Assembly (NCBI GenBank): GCA_018292915.2
Contig: JACVVK020000035.1
Coordinates: 1,701,501-1,765,500 of the forward strand
DNA: 64,000 nucleotides
Source of the DNA: Batillaria attramentaria
Taxonomy: Eukaryota > Mollusca > Gastropoda > Batillariidae
Direction of reading: 5' to 3'
Positions within the stretch are counted from its first letter, which is position 1. Every line of letters starts with the position of its first letter. Below are positions 43,461 to 55,226 of this stretch, piece after piece. The notes below the pieces were generated by a model. That model worked only from the letters and a program-made list of their open reading frames with translations, did not search any database and was not told where the DNA came from. The translations under genes were made by a program, and so were the position numbers.

Positions 43461-46400
43461 AGCTTTATATGCTTCCGTAGCCGCATTGCCTAAGGAAACA
43501 CCTTCCTATTCTTATATTTGCCGTGCATAGGCCACTACCGTTGCAATTTTGAATACACTATCCTTATATTGGTCACAGGTAGGGCAAAACCTTCCTAGTT
43601 TGGCTGTGCATAACACGTGCAGGTAACTTGCTTTCCATAAGTTCAAAACATTGCCCTTCCCCGGTCTAACATAACTCATGTACCACACTTTACCTTCCTG
43701 TCTCCACTATATCACCCTCGTTGAATCCGTCTTGCAACCGGTAACCCTCCCCGCTGTTTGGGAGTGAAGTCGAAAGGATGCAGTTTCCGATGATCATAAA
43801 CTTTATTTTCTCAGTCAAGTTTTCCGGGGGCGCTGTTTCGCCTTTCCCAGCTTATGTTTGCGTGCGGGGAAAATGTCCTGAACGGTTCCGAAAAATGGGG
43901 GACAGGGAGCCAGCTTTGATGTCTGAGCTTTTAAAAGCTAGAAGGAGACGAAACGTTAATGGTCGAGCTGGCTAAAAGAAGGCGGGATGTCAACTGAGGT
44001 CTGTGCTGTACACTCGGTTCTTCTTTTACAACAACCCGCCCCCCTATCATCCTTGACTTCATACTGTTTTGTCCCCCTAGTCCATTGACAGCGCTAAACA
44101 TTAGGCCACACTCAGTGGAGAAGAGAAGGCAAAAAGGAAGGGTGCTGTTTTCATTTCACATTGCAGCGTGGCAGCGCCTGGTGAAAAAGAAGACACCATT
44201 ATGAAATGAAGTGTGGCCCATCGCCTCCTTCGCCACGCAGGTAGACAGCGGGGATGCACGGTTTCTTTCCCCGCTTCACTGCTGTCCAAGTCTTGATAGC
44301 TTTCGCGAATATGAAGGTTCATACAGAGGATTGCAGCAGTTTACAAAAATAAAACAAATACTTAAACATATGGAATTGCTTCTGTCCGACGCTGAGTAGC
44401 TGACGCCATTATCAAGGTCGTAGAGAATTGTATCGTAGGGAACTGCTCTTACAAAAGCATGTATTATTGTATAGCATGCGGATTACTTGACTGAAAGGCT
44501 CGGAGGCACACACAGTGCAAATGTTGTCCAGTGGAAAGGTAGTCGAGCACCACTGATACCTGTTGTCAGAAATGGAAAGAAAAGTATGGGAAGTACGTTT
44601 TCAGTGTGTGTAGAAGACGTGTACCACGAAAATTCAAAGAAAGCAAATTATTGTAAGCACCCAGGGCACAGCAAGCTCGTCTCCAGCAAGAAAGGCAGGA
44701 GAGGAGGATGTTTCTATGATTTTCTCACAACGTTGAACAACGGTTATTGTGTCAGTGCACACAGATCTCCACTGACAGTTCGTACTCTGGGTCCTGGACT
44801 GGAGTCGAGCGGGAAAAGAAATCATACGAGCGCGCTGGGACAGTGAAGAGGGTCGGGGTTGGCTGAAAGAGGGGGACACCGACTGCTTTCTGCTTGGCTA
44901 GGCGCCCCTGAATACAGCCCCACAGCCGGGGTCCATAGGCCCATTTCAGCCGCTCTTGTCCTGCTGGCGAGATGTTTGTCGTACGCTTTGTGCGCGATCC
45001 TGTCGCACATTAAGTGACTTTGAGAAAAGATTAACTGTCGAGGAGTTGACTAAAATGTCCCCCCTCCTTCCTTCCACCTTTCCTCTCTTGGGAGAGCCTG
45101 CTATGTCGGGAACCTGCTGGTGCTGCCCCCAATCATCATTATGAGCTAACCAGAAGTCACGGACAACAAATAATTCGCAAACTTCTCGAGGGTGTTACCT
45201 TTCATTGTTGGTTTGTGCATTGCGTAGCTAGCTGTCTTCTATTGCGTAAGCGCAGTTCGTTCAGCCAGACGCTGAATCTCTGACAGATAATAACACATTA
45301 TCATGATACTGATGAAACTTAATTTTTTCAGCATTTAAAATTTTCACATAGGTGAACGCCAGTTTACAAACTTCAGTCCTTGTAGTTTAAGTTCAGTATT
45401 TTAATGGACAATCGTAGTTTTTTCTGGCAAAAACGGGTTATTCTGGTGAGAGGAAAATTTCATCACTGGGTAATCTTACACTGTCTTACAGGCAGCGGCC
45501 AGTGCTGCCATTCTTTTTACGTCATTTCCGCTGAAACGGCTTTGATGCTATGCTATGGTTGTGGGTGGACTTCTACAGCTGCATCCCAAATTCCCATTTA
45601 TGGGACAATAAAGATTTATTGGAATAAATAACATTAAATCCAGATGTTTATTACGGTGTAACCGAGACAAAGATCAGAAGTTGCATGCTAGCGCGCGTCA
45701 TTGTCACGATCTGCACGTCTTGATTTTTTTTCCCCAAGCAGAATCCAATTTCATTTAGTTTGCCGAGAGTTGAACAATGTGTCTCGCTAAAATAGCTCGG
45801 TCATACGACGGAACAACGGAGGAACTGCAGCAGTGCAGGTGCTTTTCGGGACGATGACGCACACGCACACAAAAAGCCGACAACAACAAACCCAGACTAT
45901 TAAACAAGAAACCAAAAATATGTCTGAACACACCTGATTTTTTTTTCCTCTGTATTTTTTGTTCAGTTAAAAAAAAATGTCAGCTCTCCTTTGTCAAGTG
46001 CAATATAAAGCGAGCTGTGCCACGTTGTCAATTTATTGCCTCCCTTGTGTCTCTTTCTTCTTGTTTGTACGAAAGCTCTTTGAAGATTGATGTGAAAAAA
46101 ATCAACACGAAACAAATACTCAAAACAACACCTGATCAAAGAAACCCTCTCTTAGACAGCATATAATATCATCATTTATTTACGGCGATAGCCATTTCTT
46201 GAGAAGAAGCGGCGGTCAGCAAGTGTTTTCGAGCGGGAGCCGGGATCAGGCATAGTTTGCACGCTAAGTAACTGCCAGACACGTCTCATATTTTCACAGA
46301 CAGACCAGGCGGGTTGTCTGTAAAGAGCGAGTCTTCCTTCTTTCTCTGCGTGATCCAAAGGAGCATTTTTGGGTCGGTAATCTAGCCAAGGGTTCTCCTG

Positions 46401-47140
46401 GCGCGGACCATAAACCACGTATCACGCGTTGAGTGGACGGCGAGTGCCCTTTCTTTCGGGCTGTGCGCTCGTTTACTTGTTTGACTACACGCGCTTGAAA
46501 CCTGTTTTGTCTGTCCCAGCTACGGCAGATGACAGTCTGGAGTATTAGCCTTTAGTTTACGTATCATTGAGATAGTATGCTGTTGTTTTTTGTGGGTTTT
46601 TTTTCTTATGAGAGGGAAGTCTACGGCTGAAATCTTCAGAACAATGCAGGAGATATCGAGTTTTATCTAGTCTTAGGTAGGGCGGGACGCCGCAATAACT
46701 GTATAATAAATTCTCGAACGACGCTGTCTAGTCTGTTGAATATCCCGGGCTCACAATTTATGTTTTTTTGCCTAGAGAACAAATGACACATCCCTGCACA
46801 GTTTGCAAGTTTGTATGCACAGCGGATAGTTAATGTCAATAGGATTGATAATGGCCCTATTTAACTGGTCCTCTGTTTCATTTGCAAATCTCATGGCCTG
46901 TAATACATTACGGTTGGGCACCAAATGTCAGGCGACAAGAAAAGGTTTGGGAAAATTGCGGATTTCCTGCTCCTTAGGTTAGATCAAAGATGTGTACTGT
47001 GTCCAAAGGTCTGTGCAAATAAGGGCTTACTGCAATGAAAAGGGGTGCACGGGGTGCACATAAAACAGATTTCTATTTTGTCGGCGAGACTTTGTTGGTG
47101 GATTTTCGTTTTTCAATGCGTTGCGTCGCTTTGTACATTT
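43461..47140. other. Presumed intronic sequence without recognised features
   Basis: No exon with convincing splice sites and no repeat family stands out. AATAAAGATTTATTGGAATA near 45607-45626 resembles a retroposon 3' end or a poly(A) site. The 119-codon frame at 44487-44846 has no recognisable domain. Confidence 0.35.
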
Positions 47141-47149
47141 TGGCTTCTC

Positions 47150-47410
47150 CCACCACCTGAGTAATTTTATAAAAACATTTATTTATTTGTTTGTTTATTA
47201 TTTATTTATTCATTTATTCGTAGATTTTTTTGGCAAAGTGGTTTTGGTCGCCCACCGCCTCAGTAATAAAAAAAACAACTTTTATTTATTCATTCATTCA
47301 TTTATTTATTTATGTGTAGATATTTTGGGGACGAAATGGTTTTGGTCGAAACATACCTGGACGAAAGGTCTTCAGGCAAAGTAGAAAACGTCTGACGGAA
47401 ACTGGGCGAA
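47150..47410. repeat. Two-unit direct repeat with AAAGTGGTTTTGGTCG core
   Basis: Two units each hold an A/T-rich TTTATTTATTCATT stretch, TAGATATTTT or TAGATTTTTT, and AAGTGGTTTTGGTCGCCC or GAAATGGTTTTGGTCGAAA. They are followed by GGACGAAAGG and GGGCGAA motifs, which recur at 55690-55890, so this is probably a dispersed family. Confidence 0.6.
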
Positions 47411-47415
47411 TTTTT

Positions 47416-47420
47416 CGCGC

Positions 47421-47482
<62 letters not shown>
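47416..47482. repeat. (CG)n(TG)n alternating purine-pyrimidine tract
   Basis: About 19 bases of CG alternation followed by about 48 of TG. Such tracts favour Z-DNA in vitro. Confidence 0.95.
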
Positions 47483-47483
<1 letters not shown>

Positions 47484-47981
47484 TGACCCTACAATCAAAG
47501 CCTAGATGTCCACATTCTCGGCTTAGGTCCGTCTGCAGCGCACACACACACACGGGGAGTTTTGTCCGGAAGGGCGGGTGCTGGTGTAACGCGCACGCAA
47601 TACAGTTCTACCACCTACACACTAAGCGTCCTCTACCTTAAACATGTCCTCCGACTTCTGGTCGACGTCATTTTGTCAAACAGGTGCTACGCCTAGTCCA
47701 GCAGGCAGGGAAATGTGACGTTTGGCCACAGAGAGTCTCGGGGTGTTTGTCTTTTTGCACACTCACACTACACCGTATCCCTCAAGTTCAGCACGGGCGG
47801 GTTGTCCACAAAGGACTGTAAGAGCCGTGGAAGAAAGTCAGTGTGATTTCTGCAGTCGGTGACACGAAGGACCTGATTTTTGTAATGCTGTTTGCTCGAT
47901 GTCCCCGGAACGTGCCGAAATGACGACTCGCAGACAGGGGGGACAGAAGGGCGTGTGAGGAGTAGCAGTGGTGGTGGAGGG

Positions 47982-47982
<1 letters not shown>

Positions 47983-48019
<37 letters not shown>
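47983..48019. repeat. (TG)n microsatellite
   Basis: About 18 TG units. Confidence 0.95.
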
Positions 48020-48020
<1 letters not shown>

Positions 48021-48122
48021 GGGAGGGGGGAGGGAGGAGGCACGGGTGGAGAAGAAACCAAATGGGGTGGGGGTGGACGGTGGTGTGGAGACGAGACTGG
48101 GAGATTGGGCAGTTGTAAAGAT

Positions 48123-48154
48123 CCCCCCCCCCAAAAAAAAAAAAAAAAAAAAAA
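48123..48154. repeat. Poly-C/poly-A tract
   Basis: Ten C followed by about 22 A. Confidence 0.9.
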
Positions 48155-48639
48155 TGCCCGCCCTCCTTACGCACGCTCACCAAAAAAGAAAAGGGGTCCC
48201 GACCATGAGGGTTAACCTCCCTCCAGTGCCAGTGACGGAAAAAAACTTTTTTTTTTCTTAAAACGAATTGGAATGTTGACGAAACAGAGGCATGTTAGGG
48301 TGAGGGAGTAGGTTAGGGATGTTATAAACCGAGTCACTTTATCGCCTTCCTCACTGACAGCACCCAGAGAGAGATCGTGTAGCGGATTTTGTCTGTAGCC
48401 AGGTGGATGTATAGTGGACAGGACTTGTACCATGCATACCCTGACTTTGGTATGCAAGGGAGGACCACACGGGAAAACACGACCATAGGACTCCCATTGT
48501 TCCACTGCCTCCCACCTACACACGTATATAATACAAGTAATAAATCCTAAGAGAGAAAAAGGCAAACACGACACCAACTCTCATATTCTTATCATCATGT
48601 TTGCGTCCGTTAGGACAGATGTTATAGCAAAACTTGTGA

Positions 48640-48770
48640 TCTGCCATGGCATGGTTGATGTAAATTATGAATGTTTCTTGACGGAGCGTACTATAAGTTT
48701 ATCTTGTCAATGTTCAAAGCTGTTTCTTTGTATCTTCAAAATACTTGTAATCTGTTTAAACTAAAACTTT
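48640..48770 (+). repeat. Dispersed repeat shared with 19508-19637
   Basis: Shared blocks in order: TTGTGATCT, TATAAGTTTATCTTGTCAA, CTGTTTCTTTGTATCTTC, AATCTGTTTAAAC. See 19508. Confidence 0.65.
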
Positions 48771-48899
48771 ACAGTAAAAAAAAGTTGGATAATTAAAAAT
48801 ATCGCTTTTTTTCCTTTGCCAGTCAGTAAATACTTGTTTATTAATTCATTTAGCTTGTGTCTCTCGCATTACACGCCCTAAACAAAATACATGTAACAC

Positions 48900-48914
48900 G
48901 GGGGGGGGGGGGGA
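48900..48914. repeat. Poly-G tract
   Basis: About 14 G. Confidence 0.9.
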
Positions 48915-49640
48915 CATTGTAGCAGAACTGATCAGATCATCAATGTAGTTCTGTTTTATTTCTCTTTTGAATTTGGCCGCTGTTTCAATAACCAGATAAA
49001 TATTTTTCATTAGTCAGTTGCTTTCCGATCCAGCAACCGGCGTCTTTACTGACTGAAGTCATCACTTTTTAACCCACTGATACATACAGACATTCTTAAA
49101 TTTCCGCGGAAAAGAGCAGTATACGACACACACACTACAAACCAGCATGGAGACAAAAATGGAGGGACAGGGAATGAGAAGTGCTATGTGGCGTGACGTG
49201 CAGCATCCAGTCTAAAACTTCAGCTGACTACACACAGCTCACTGCCTCTCGTAAATCCCTTGCCTGTTAGTGCATGGGCCAAAAACTCTACATACGGCTT
49301 GCTTATTTGTTCCTTTCCATTGCCAGCAGAGAGAGAGAGAGAGAGAGGGGGGGGGATGAAGGGGGGTTGAATCCTGCTGCTATTGATGGGGCTGGCTGAT
49401 AAGACGGAAAGCTCTCAGTGCGAGCCCCCAGGTACACACCCCTTAACAAAGGTAGTTTCGATATTCCAGCATACACGAACACAAGCTGGCAACGTCAGGG
49501 AAAAGCTGTACGGACATTTCTTTCACTGCAGTTTTTAGCCAGAGGTGGTTTATGTGTGAAGAAATGAACTTCGGGAGTTCAGTAATGGCTCAGCGTTCTG
49601 GGTACCTTGTGTTCTCTGACAAGGAATTAGCTGCGAAATA
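48915..49640. other. Unannotated sequence
   Basis: A GA/G-rich patch at 49329-49357. No gene seen. Confidence 0.35.
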
Positions 49641-49664
49641 GTGTTTGTTGCTTGCGCGGCGTAA
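49640..49664 (+). repeat. Fragment of the GCTTGCGCGGCG repeat
   Basis: TTGTTGCTTGCGCGGCGTAA matches the repeat at 59110-59150. It is interrupted here by the SINE family 2 insertion and resumes after 50057 as GCGCGGCGTAAAGGG. Confidence 0.6.
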
Positions 49665-50057
49665 TAATAATAATAATGAGTATTGTATAGGCGCTTTACC
49701 CAAATTCATGAATCGGCTCAAAGCCGCGCTGCGATCTGAACCCAACACGCACGCTCACGTGAAGCACACGCATTCTCTCACACACTGGACATAAACACAT
49801 TACAATCACGTGGTGCGAAGGGTCAGCTCAGCTATTTATATTTCGGAATTTAGAATTGCATTTATTTGTCAAATTTGGTGGGCTGAACATTTCCAAAGCA
49901 GAGGGGGAGGAAGCCGGAGTGCCCGGAGAGAACCCCCGACGATCGGCCCGAATGAACGGTGCCACATACGAGAAGGAAACATTCTTTGCCCCGAGTGGGA
50001 CTCAACCCCTGTCCTCTCGCATTGGTGACAAGTGTCTTAACCACTAGACCACCGGCC
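49665..50057 (-). mobile_element. SINE family 2 copy with perfect target-site duplication
   Basis: This is the reverse of the 31891-32281 copy: (AAT)n tail, GTATAGGCGCTTTACCCAAA, body blocks including CCGGAGTGCCCGGAGAGAAC, B box GGGACTCAACCCCTGTCCTC (mutated) and A-box side GTGTCTTAACCACTAGACCA. The 11-mer GCGCGGCGTAA sits directly at both ends (49654-49664 and 50058-50068). The insertion landed in an older repeat. Confidence 0.93.
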
Positions 50058-50211
50058 GCGCGGCGTAAAGGGTAACTAAGTACCTAATTGACAAGGAAAT
50101 GAAACACGGCATTATTTTAGTATTATATATGAACCATTAAATAACAACAACAACAAACAAAAACCTTACATATATTTTACCCCATGTACAGATAAGTAGT
50201 TGTTTGGTTCG

Positions 50212-50258
50212 TGCCTGTACGTGGTGGAAAGGGACGCTCGACTTCCAAACACCCACCC
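50212..50258 (+). mobile_element. SINE family 1 tail fragment
   Basis: CGTGCCTGTACGTGGTGGAA then AGGGACGCTCGACTTCCAAA and CACCCACCCC match the last third of the family. No head. Confidence 0.55.
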
Positions 50259-50682
50259 CACACTACGTGATTTTAGGAATAATAGAATTGACTTTTTGTG
50301 CGTGAAATTATAGAAACAGACCAAAATCCAGCAATATTTGTGTAGGACGAAATAGCACATTTTCCTCTTCCACAATTATAAAAATATCGGGCGAATAATA
50401 ACACTTTGATTTTAAAAAACATCCTTTTTTGTTTTTGTTTTGCTGCTAATACGGCAATGCGCGCCACTGCAAAGATACAGTAACATTTAGTTTTCAAGCT
50501 AACAGCGCGGTACCTGACATTCAGTACTACCCAGCCCACAGAAAAATGCAGGTTCTTACTCTGAGCTTTGCGCGGCCCTGGTCTATTCTTTGGTAACCCC
50601 CCGAAGCTGCCCGAACCGATTTGACACGCGGTGTACACTTAGAAAATTGGCGTTGCCTGTCGGTGTAGCTATACTGTACAGT

Positions 50683-50792
50683 ACTCTCTCTCTCTCTCTC
50701 TCTCTGCTGTCTGTCGCTCTCTCTGTCTTCAAGTTCTCTGTGTCTGTCTGTCTCTCTGTCTTTCTCTTTGTCTGTCTGTCGCTCTCTCTCTC
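50683..50792. repeat. CT/TCTG-rich simple sequence
   Basis: (CT)n at 50683-50705, then TCTGTCTGTC and CTCTCT blocks to 50792. Similar in kind to 57352-57874 but less regular. Confidence 0.9.
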
Positions 50793-51495
50793 TCAGACCA
50801 GCTAGACACCTAGTTAAAGAGAGCGAGGGAGAGACAGGTCACTACTAGGGGGAAAACGATAGACATGAGGATAAGGCGCAGAGATAAGATAGAGAACATA
50901 AACAATAGACAGGAACGGATAACCCTGTCTTGGCGGTTTTTTTTTTTTCTCTCCCCCTTTTCGTTTCTTTTCTTCTATGGCCGTCTGTTCCCTTCTTGTG
51001 ATTAGCACCTTTTCCCGCATGGCGTTAAACTTTACTGCCGTGCGGCCTGTTTTAGGAGCTGTCTTGTAATTTTTCATTAGGACGTGATCACGTGTGGATG
51101 CGAATTCCCTTCCTCATTAACTCCAAAACTTACTACTAGAGTTTAATCCTTTTGACATGGAAATAGACAAACGCCGCCTTGTCAGGGGATGTCAAACTTA
51201 ATGGCTTTTCTAGTTTGTGCAAGTCTACCGTGTAGTAAATCATTAATGGTTACTTCAGTTTCCTGAGAACTTTTGGTGCCCCCCGGTCCCCCCTCTCTCT
51301 TTCTTCATGATGTACACTAGTCTTGAATGATTTCCTGGTCTTATTTTTTTTTTTCTTTTGCTCATTTTCTTCTTTTTAATTTCGTTCTTTTTATGCTAGA
51401 GTAGCAACGGCAAATTTGAAAATGGCATTTGTATGCCTGTAGCTTCTTCCGTTACAGTAAAGTAACGGATCGTTATCGATATCGTTATCGTCTAG
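50793..51495. other. Unannotated sequence
   Basis: Poly-T at 50938-50949 and T-rich sequence at 51340-51390. No gene seen. Confidence 0.35.
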
Positions 51496-51502
51496 TCAGT
51501 TC

Positions 51503-51503
51503 C

Positions 51504-51530
<27 letters not shown>
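51503..51530. repeat. (CT)14 microsatellite
   Basis: Pure CT repeat. Confidence 0.95.
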
Positions 51531-51536
<6 letters not shown>

Positions 51537-52006
51537 GCTTCCCCTCCCCACTCTCCCCCTCCACCCACCCCAAACCTTTCAACAACAGTTTAAACTTTTC
51601 AGACACAACACTGTCCAACCTCAGTAGTGAGGGGAATAGCGGGCTGGCAGTGAAGCGCGAGGTGTTGAAGGCTGTCATCAGTTTGTTGTAGTTAGTGGCT
51701 GTGTTGTCGCTGCCCTTTCCTAGGCTCATTTCACTCTGTGTTTGTTTGTGTGCACAACACCGCCATTAGCCGCGCGCGCATGAACGAACACACACGCGCG
51801 AGCAGCCAAGAGAGGAGGCGCGTGCGCCACGTGGAAGCAGAGAGGGGAGAGGGCAATGCCGGGGGAAGGGGGGGGGGGATGCGGGAGAAAGTTGGTTTTT
51901 TTTTTTTGACCATGCCTCTTGTGGTACCAGTGTGAATTTAATTTTCTGATCGCTAGAATTTTGACGAAATTAGTGGTCGGATCAGTGTTTTTTTTTCTTT
52001 TTCTTT

Positions 52007-52008
<2 letters not shown>

Positions 52009-52044
<36 letters not shown>

Positions 52045-52050
52045 GGGGGG
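52009..52050. repeat. Compound (GT)n(GA)n microsatellite
   Basis: A short GT tract then GA, the same order and strand as 22773, 26339 and 33193. Confidence 0.9.
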
Positions 52051-52218
52051 AGAGCACATCTTTTGTGTGTCTCAACAGAAAGCGGGTTTGAGTGGCAACA
52101 CCTCTTGGGGACCTGAAGCAATTTGTCATTTTGTGCATTAAAATATGCTTATTTTTGCTCTCTTTGTGGGGCGTTTTTTTGTGTGTGGTTTTGTTTGTTT
52201 AGGGTGCTTGTTTGCTTG

Positions 52219-52352
52219 TGGTGGGGGGGGGGGGGGGCTTTGACCACCCAAAGCAGCCCCTCTTCGTCTGGTCCTGCTTTAGACCAACTGAAACCCACAG
52301 ACTGCTAAAGCATAGGTCTCACGCCCCCTCCCCCCCCCCCCCATCCTCTCCG
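52219..52352. repeat. Poly-G and poly-C runs
   Basis: G run at about 52221-52237 and C run at about 52330-52342. A further C run lies at 52710-52727, with GGA/GGG sequence at 52629-52665. Confidence 0.9.
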
Positions 52353-53420
52353 AGGGACACTGGCGAAGTTACCTGAGGGGCTGCCGGAACATAAACCCTC
52401 CCCACTTCAATTTCTAAAACGAACCAAATCCCCCGGGGACATGATACAAGAGATCGTTACAACCTCCCACACCGCCACGCACTCGATATCCTCCGCATTC
52501 TTCCGTTGCTCCTCGGAGCAGAATACGGTCTGTAAACCCCCGGACTAAAGCGCTTTTCTAACGGACGCATTAATTTTCAGTTTCCTTGTCAGACCAGCTC
52601 CAAGACACTGACGCCACCATCTAGGTTGAGGGGGTGGGGGGAGGGAGGGGGGAGGGGGGAGGGCAAGTCGCAACTCACATCATTATTTCACCATTTATTT
52701 CACACGGCTTCCCCCCCCCCCCCCCCCTCCAACTGGCTACACATTGAAGTTCGGGCTTTGAGGTAACACATAATGTCCCGGGGGCTTTTTTGATAACAAG
52801 AGTCGTAAACGAGCCACTTGATTTTCCATTTATTTCTGGTCTCGCGTGATACCGCGGTGCGCTGAGATCTCTTAATGTATCCAAGTGGAAAGTTGAACAT
52901 GATCGTAAAGCCCGCCTTTTTGTGACAGTTTAACTTGTGTACATATCACTACTGGAATGTTTCGAAGCTTCAAACGTAAATACGCAGGCAACAGAGGGAA
53001 ATATTGATTCCTCTGTAGATTACGGGAAAAGAAGACACTATAAATGTTTCCTGTTGAATGTTCTGTTGTTCGTTTTCTTAAGGGGTGGAGCTGCTTTAAA
53101 AGGCTTTTACCTCGCTATCTGGGCATCATGGTTATCCGTTAAAACCTGTCTTAGACAAACTTCAGACAAAAACAACCTGCATGTTTGAGCATGGCATTAC
53201 ACGCTGATCATGATGTTTTGGTTGAAGTCATAAGTGGGGTACCAAAACTAGCAGAATCTGTAATGACCGTATTTGGGGTAAGGCGGCTGCTATGCAGCAA
53301 CAGCTCTTAACATATTTTGAATTATAGAATTTGTTTGAATATTTGTTGTGTGGAAAAGTTTGAGAGGAATATTCCACCGGTTTGAGGTTAAGTAAGAATC
53401 GAAATGATGATATTTATCTG
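52353..53420. other. Unannotated sequence
   Basis: No coding or repeat family recognised. The 83-codon + frame at 52937-53188 has no domain. Confidence 0.35.
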
Positions 53421-53922
53421 AGCGCCTTGATCACGGTACATTTTAGGATTATGAAAAGTTTATAAGTTTATGAAAATCACGGCATCTAAATCAGAAACAT
53501 AATAACGATGTTTGGTTTATGATGATGATCACTATACATTACAGGGATTACAATGATAATAACCGCAATTAGATTAAAACAATAACAACTTCCAGTGTCC
53601 TTGTACTAAAACCATAATCCGGATATTTCATAAATGACACGTGTATTACGGGATCATAGTAACAACCGTAGCTTATGTTCCAGCTATACAGTTATGACCG
53701 TAGATACCACACCGAGGTTGGGCTTATGGTTGTAAATGATATATTTTGGGATTATATCTGGGTATTTCCAGAACGCAACATCAAAACCAAGATCACATTG
53801 TCACGATCAAAGTTTATTTTTCAAGGATACGGTTTGTGGACACAATTTTTCACAACAGGATTACGCTCATGATTACAAAGTGTAAATCAGGATTAAATCA
53901 TAATCATTGTTTATTATTATTC
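53420..53922. repeat. AT-rich sequence with recurring GGATTA/ATCACGAT motifs
   Basis: AGGATTATGA, GGGATTACAATGAT, GGGATCATAG, GGGATTATATC, AGGATACGG, AGGATTACGC and AGGATTAAATC recur every 30-100 bases. This suggests an old minisatellite that grades into the regular 32 bp array at 54084. Periodicity is weak. Confidence 0.4.
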
Positions 53923-54057
53923 ACTCAGGATCCAGGGGAGTGAGTGAGTGAGTGAGTTTTTAGGGCTTAAAGCCGCGCAAGCCCACTCAGGATCCAGGGG
54001 AGTGAGTGAGTGAGTGAGTTTTAGGGCTTAAAGCCGCGCAAGCCCACTCAGGATCCA
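53923..54057 (-). repeat. Tandem 62 bp duplication with GTGAGTGAGT and AAGCCGCGC
   Basis: Two units, 53923-53984 and 53985-54045, each begin ACTCAGGATCCA and contain (GAGT)n then AGGGCTTAAAGCCGCGCAAG. A third ACTCAGGATCCA follows at 54046-54057. Read in reverse, the unit CTTGCGCGGCTTTAAGCCCT matches the dispersed repeat at 59110-59150. Confidence 0.85.
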
Positions 54058-54083
54058 ACTCACGATTTGCAGTTGTGTTAGAC

Positions 54084-54174
54084 GATAAGACTCACAATTT
54101 CCAGATACACTGTAGGATAAGGCTCACAATTTCCAGATATACTATAGGATAAGACTCTTGATTTCAAGTTAGAG
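54084..54174. repeat. 32 bp tandem repeat, about 3 units
   Basis: GATAAGACTCACAATTTCCA starts units at 54084, 54116 and 54148, with an exact 32 bp period. The third unit is diverged, and a weaker unit precedes them. Confidence 0.85.
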
Positions 54175-54601
54175 GATTACCATTATGGTTTCGGTTTCAT
54201 ATTCCACGATAAAAATCTTAATCACAAAATCCTCACTTTGCTGAATTACAGTCAACATGAGAAACACCCCACAGGCCTTTCCCATGAAATACTCGCCCCT
54301 AATGACTCCACTGCAAGTGGCATAATTTTATTTATTTTTTACTTTTTTTTCTCTGACCACGTTTGCAAGAATCACGGCAATAATTGAAAAGAAAACTGAA
54401 AACCGATCTGGCCGAACGACGGCAACACACAGCGTGGCATTCAGGCTGGCGGTCCGATAACATCAAGACTGGCGCGGTCGGCTACTTTGTGGTGATGTGA
54501 CATTAAACTGTCAGACTGCCAGCGCCGGCTTTATGACATTTAACCCACTGTGATAATTTTCCCCATCAGTTTTGGGCCAAACTTTGCAATGCCGATACAC
54601 A

Positions 54602-55226
54602 CGGGGGTTAAACGAGATGGGCTGCGGTCAAGCGAAGTGCCACTCTCGATTCAAACGTTTCCTGACCATGATTTCTCTCAAACTTCTCTCTCATTTCTGA
54701 ATTTAGCACATACGGATCTGTGGGATGCTGTGATGTTCTGGCAAAGTTAGATAGCTGCAGAATTAACGGTCCCTGTGTATCGAAGCGAGAAACCAAAATC
54801 CGTTTGTTAAACGCAGTGCCACGCTTATTTAGTGTCCGTTTGACCACAAAGTGGCACTTCGTTTGTCCACAAAGTGGCACTTCGTTTGACCCCAGAGTGG
54901 CACTTCGTTTGACCAAAAGGTGGCACTTCGTTTGACTACAATGTGACTTTATTTGACCAAAACGTGGCACTTTATTTGACCAATTTAACAAAATGAATGG
55001 CACTGCGTCCGACCAACGGATTTCGGTTTTCGAATCGCCATTGAAACGTTTGAATCGAGAGTGGCACTTCGTTTGACCATAAAGTGGCACTTCGTTTGAC
55101 CATTTAAAAACAAAATCTGAATGGCACTTCGTCTGACCAACGGATTTCGGTTTCCGATTCGCCGTTGAAACGTTTGAATCAAGAGTGCCTAGTTGTTTGA
55201 CCGCAGCCATCTCGTTTAGCCCCCGA
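54602..55226. mobile_element. MITE-like element with long TIRs and internal repeats
   Basis: The first about 58 bases (GGGGGTTAAACGAGATGGGC, GCGGTCAAGCGAAGTGCCAC, TCTCGATTCAAACGTTTC) are the reverse complement of the last about 58 with a few mismatches. GATACACA flanks both ends (54594-54601 and 55227-55234), an 8 bp target-site duplication, typical of hAT and some other DNA transposons. Inside, AAGTGGCACTTCGTTTGACC recurs at least six times, and a roughly 120 bp block containing ACCAACGGATTTCGGTTT is duplicated (55016 and 55138). The 200-codon minus frame comes from these repeats and is not a transposase. Non-autonomous element of 625 bp. Confidence 0.88.

Noticed and set aside
44487..44846. 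119-codon + ORF
   Set aside because: Odd composition, no domain, no splice or promoter evidence; likely chance.
54608..55210. 200-codon minus-strand ORF
   Set aside because: It lies inside the MITE-like element and repeats CHF/KCH-type peptides from the internal 20-mer array; no transposase motif.
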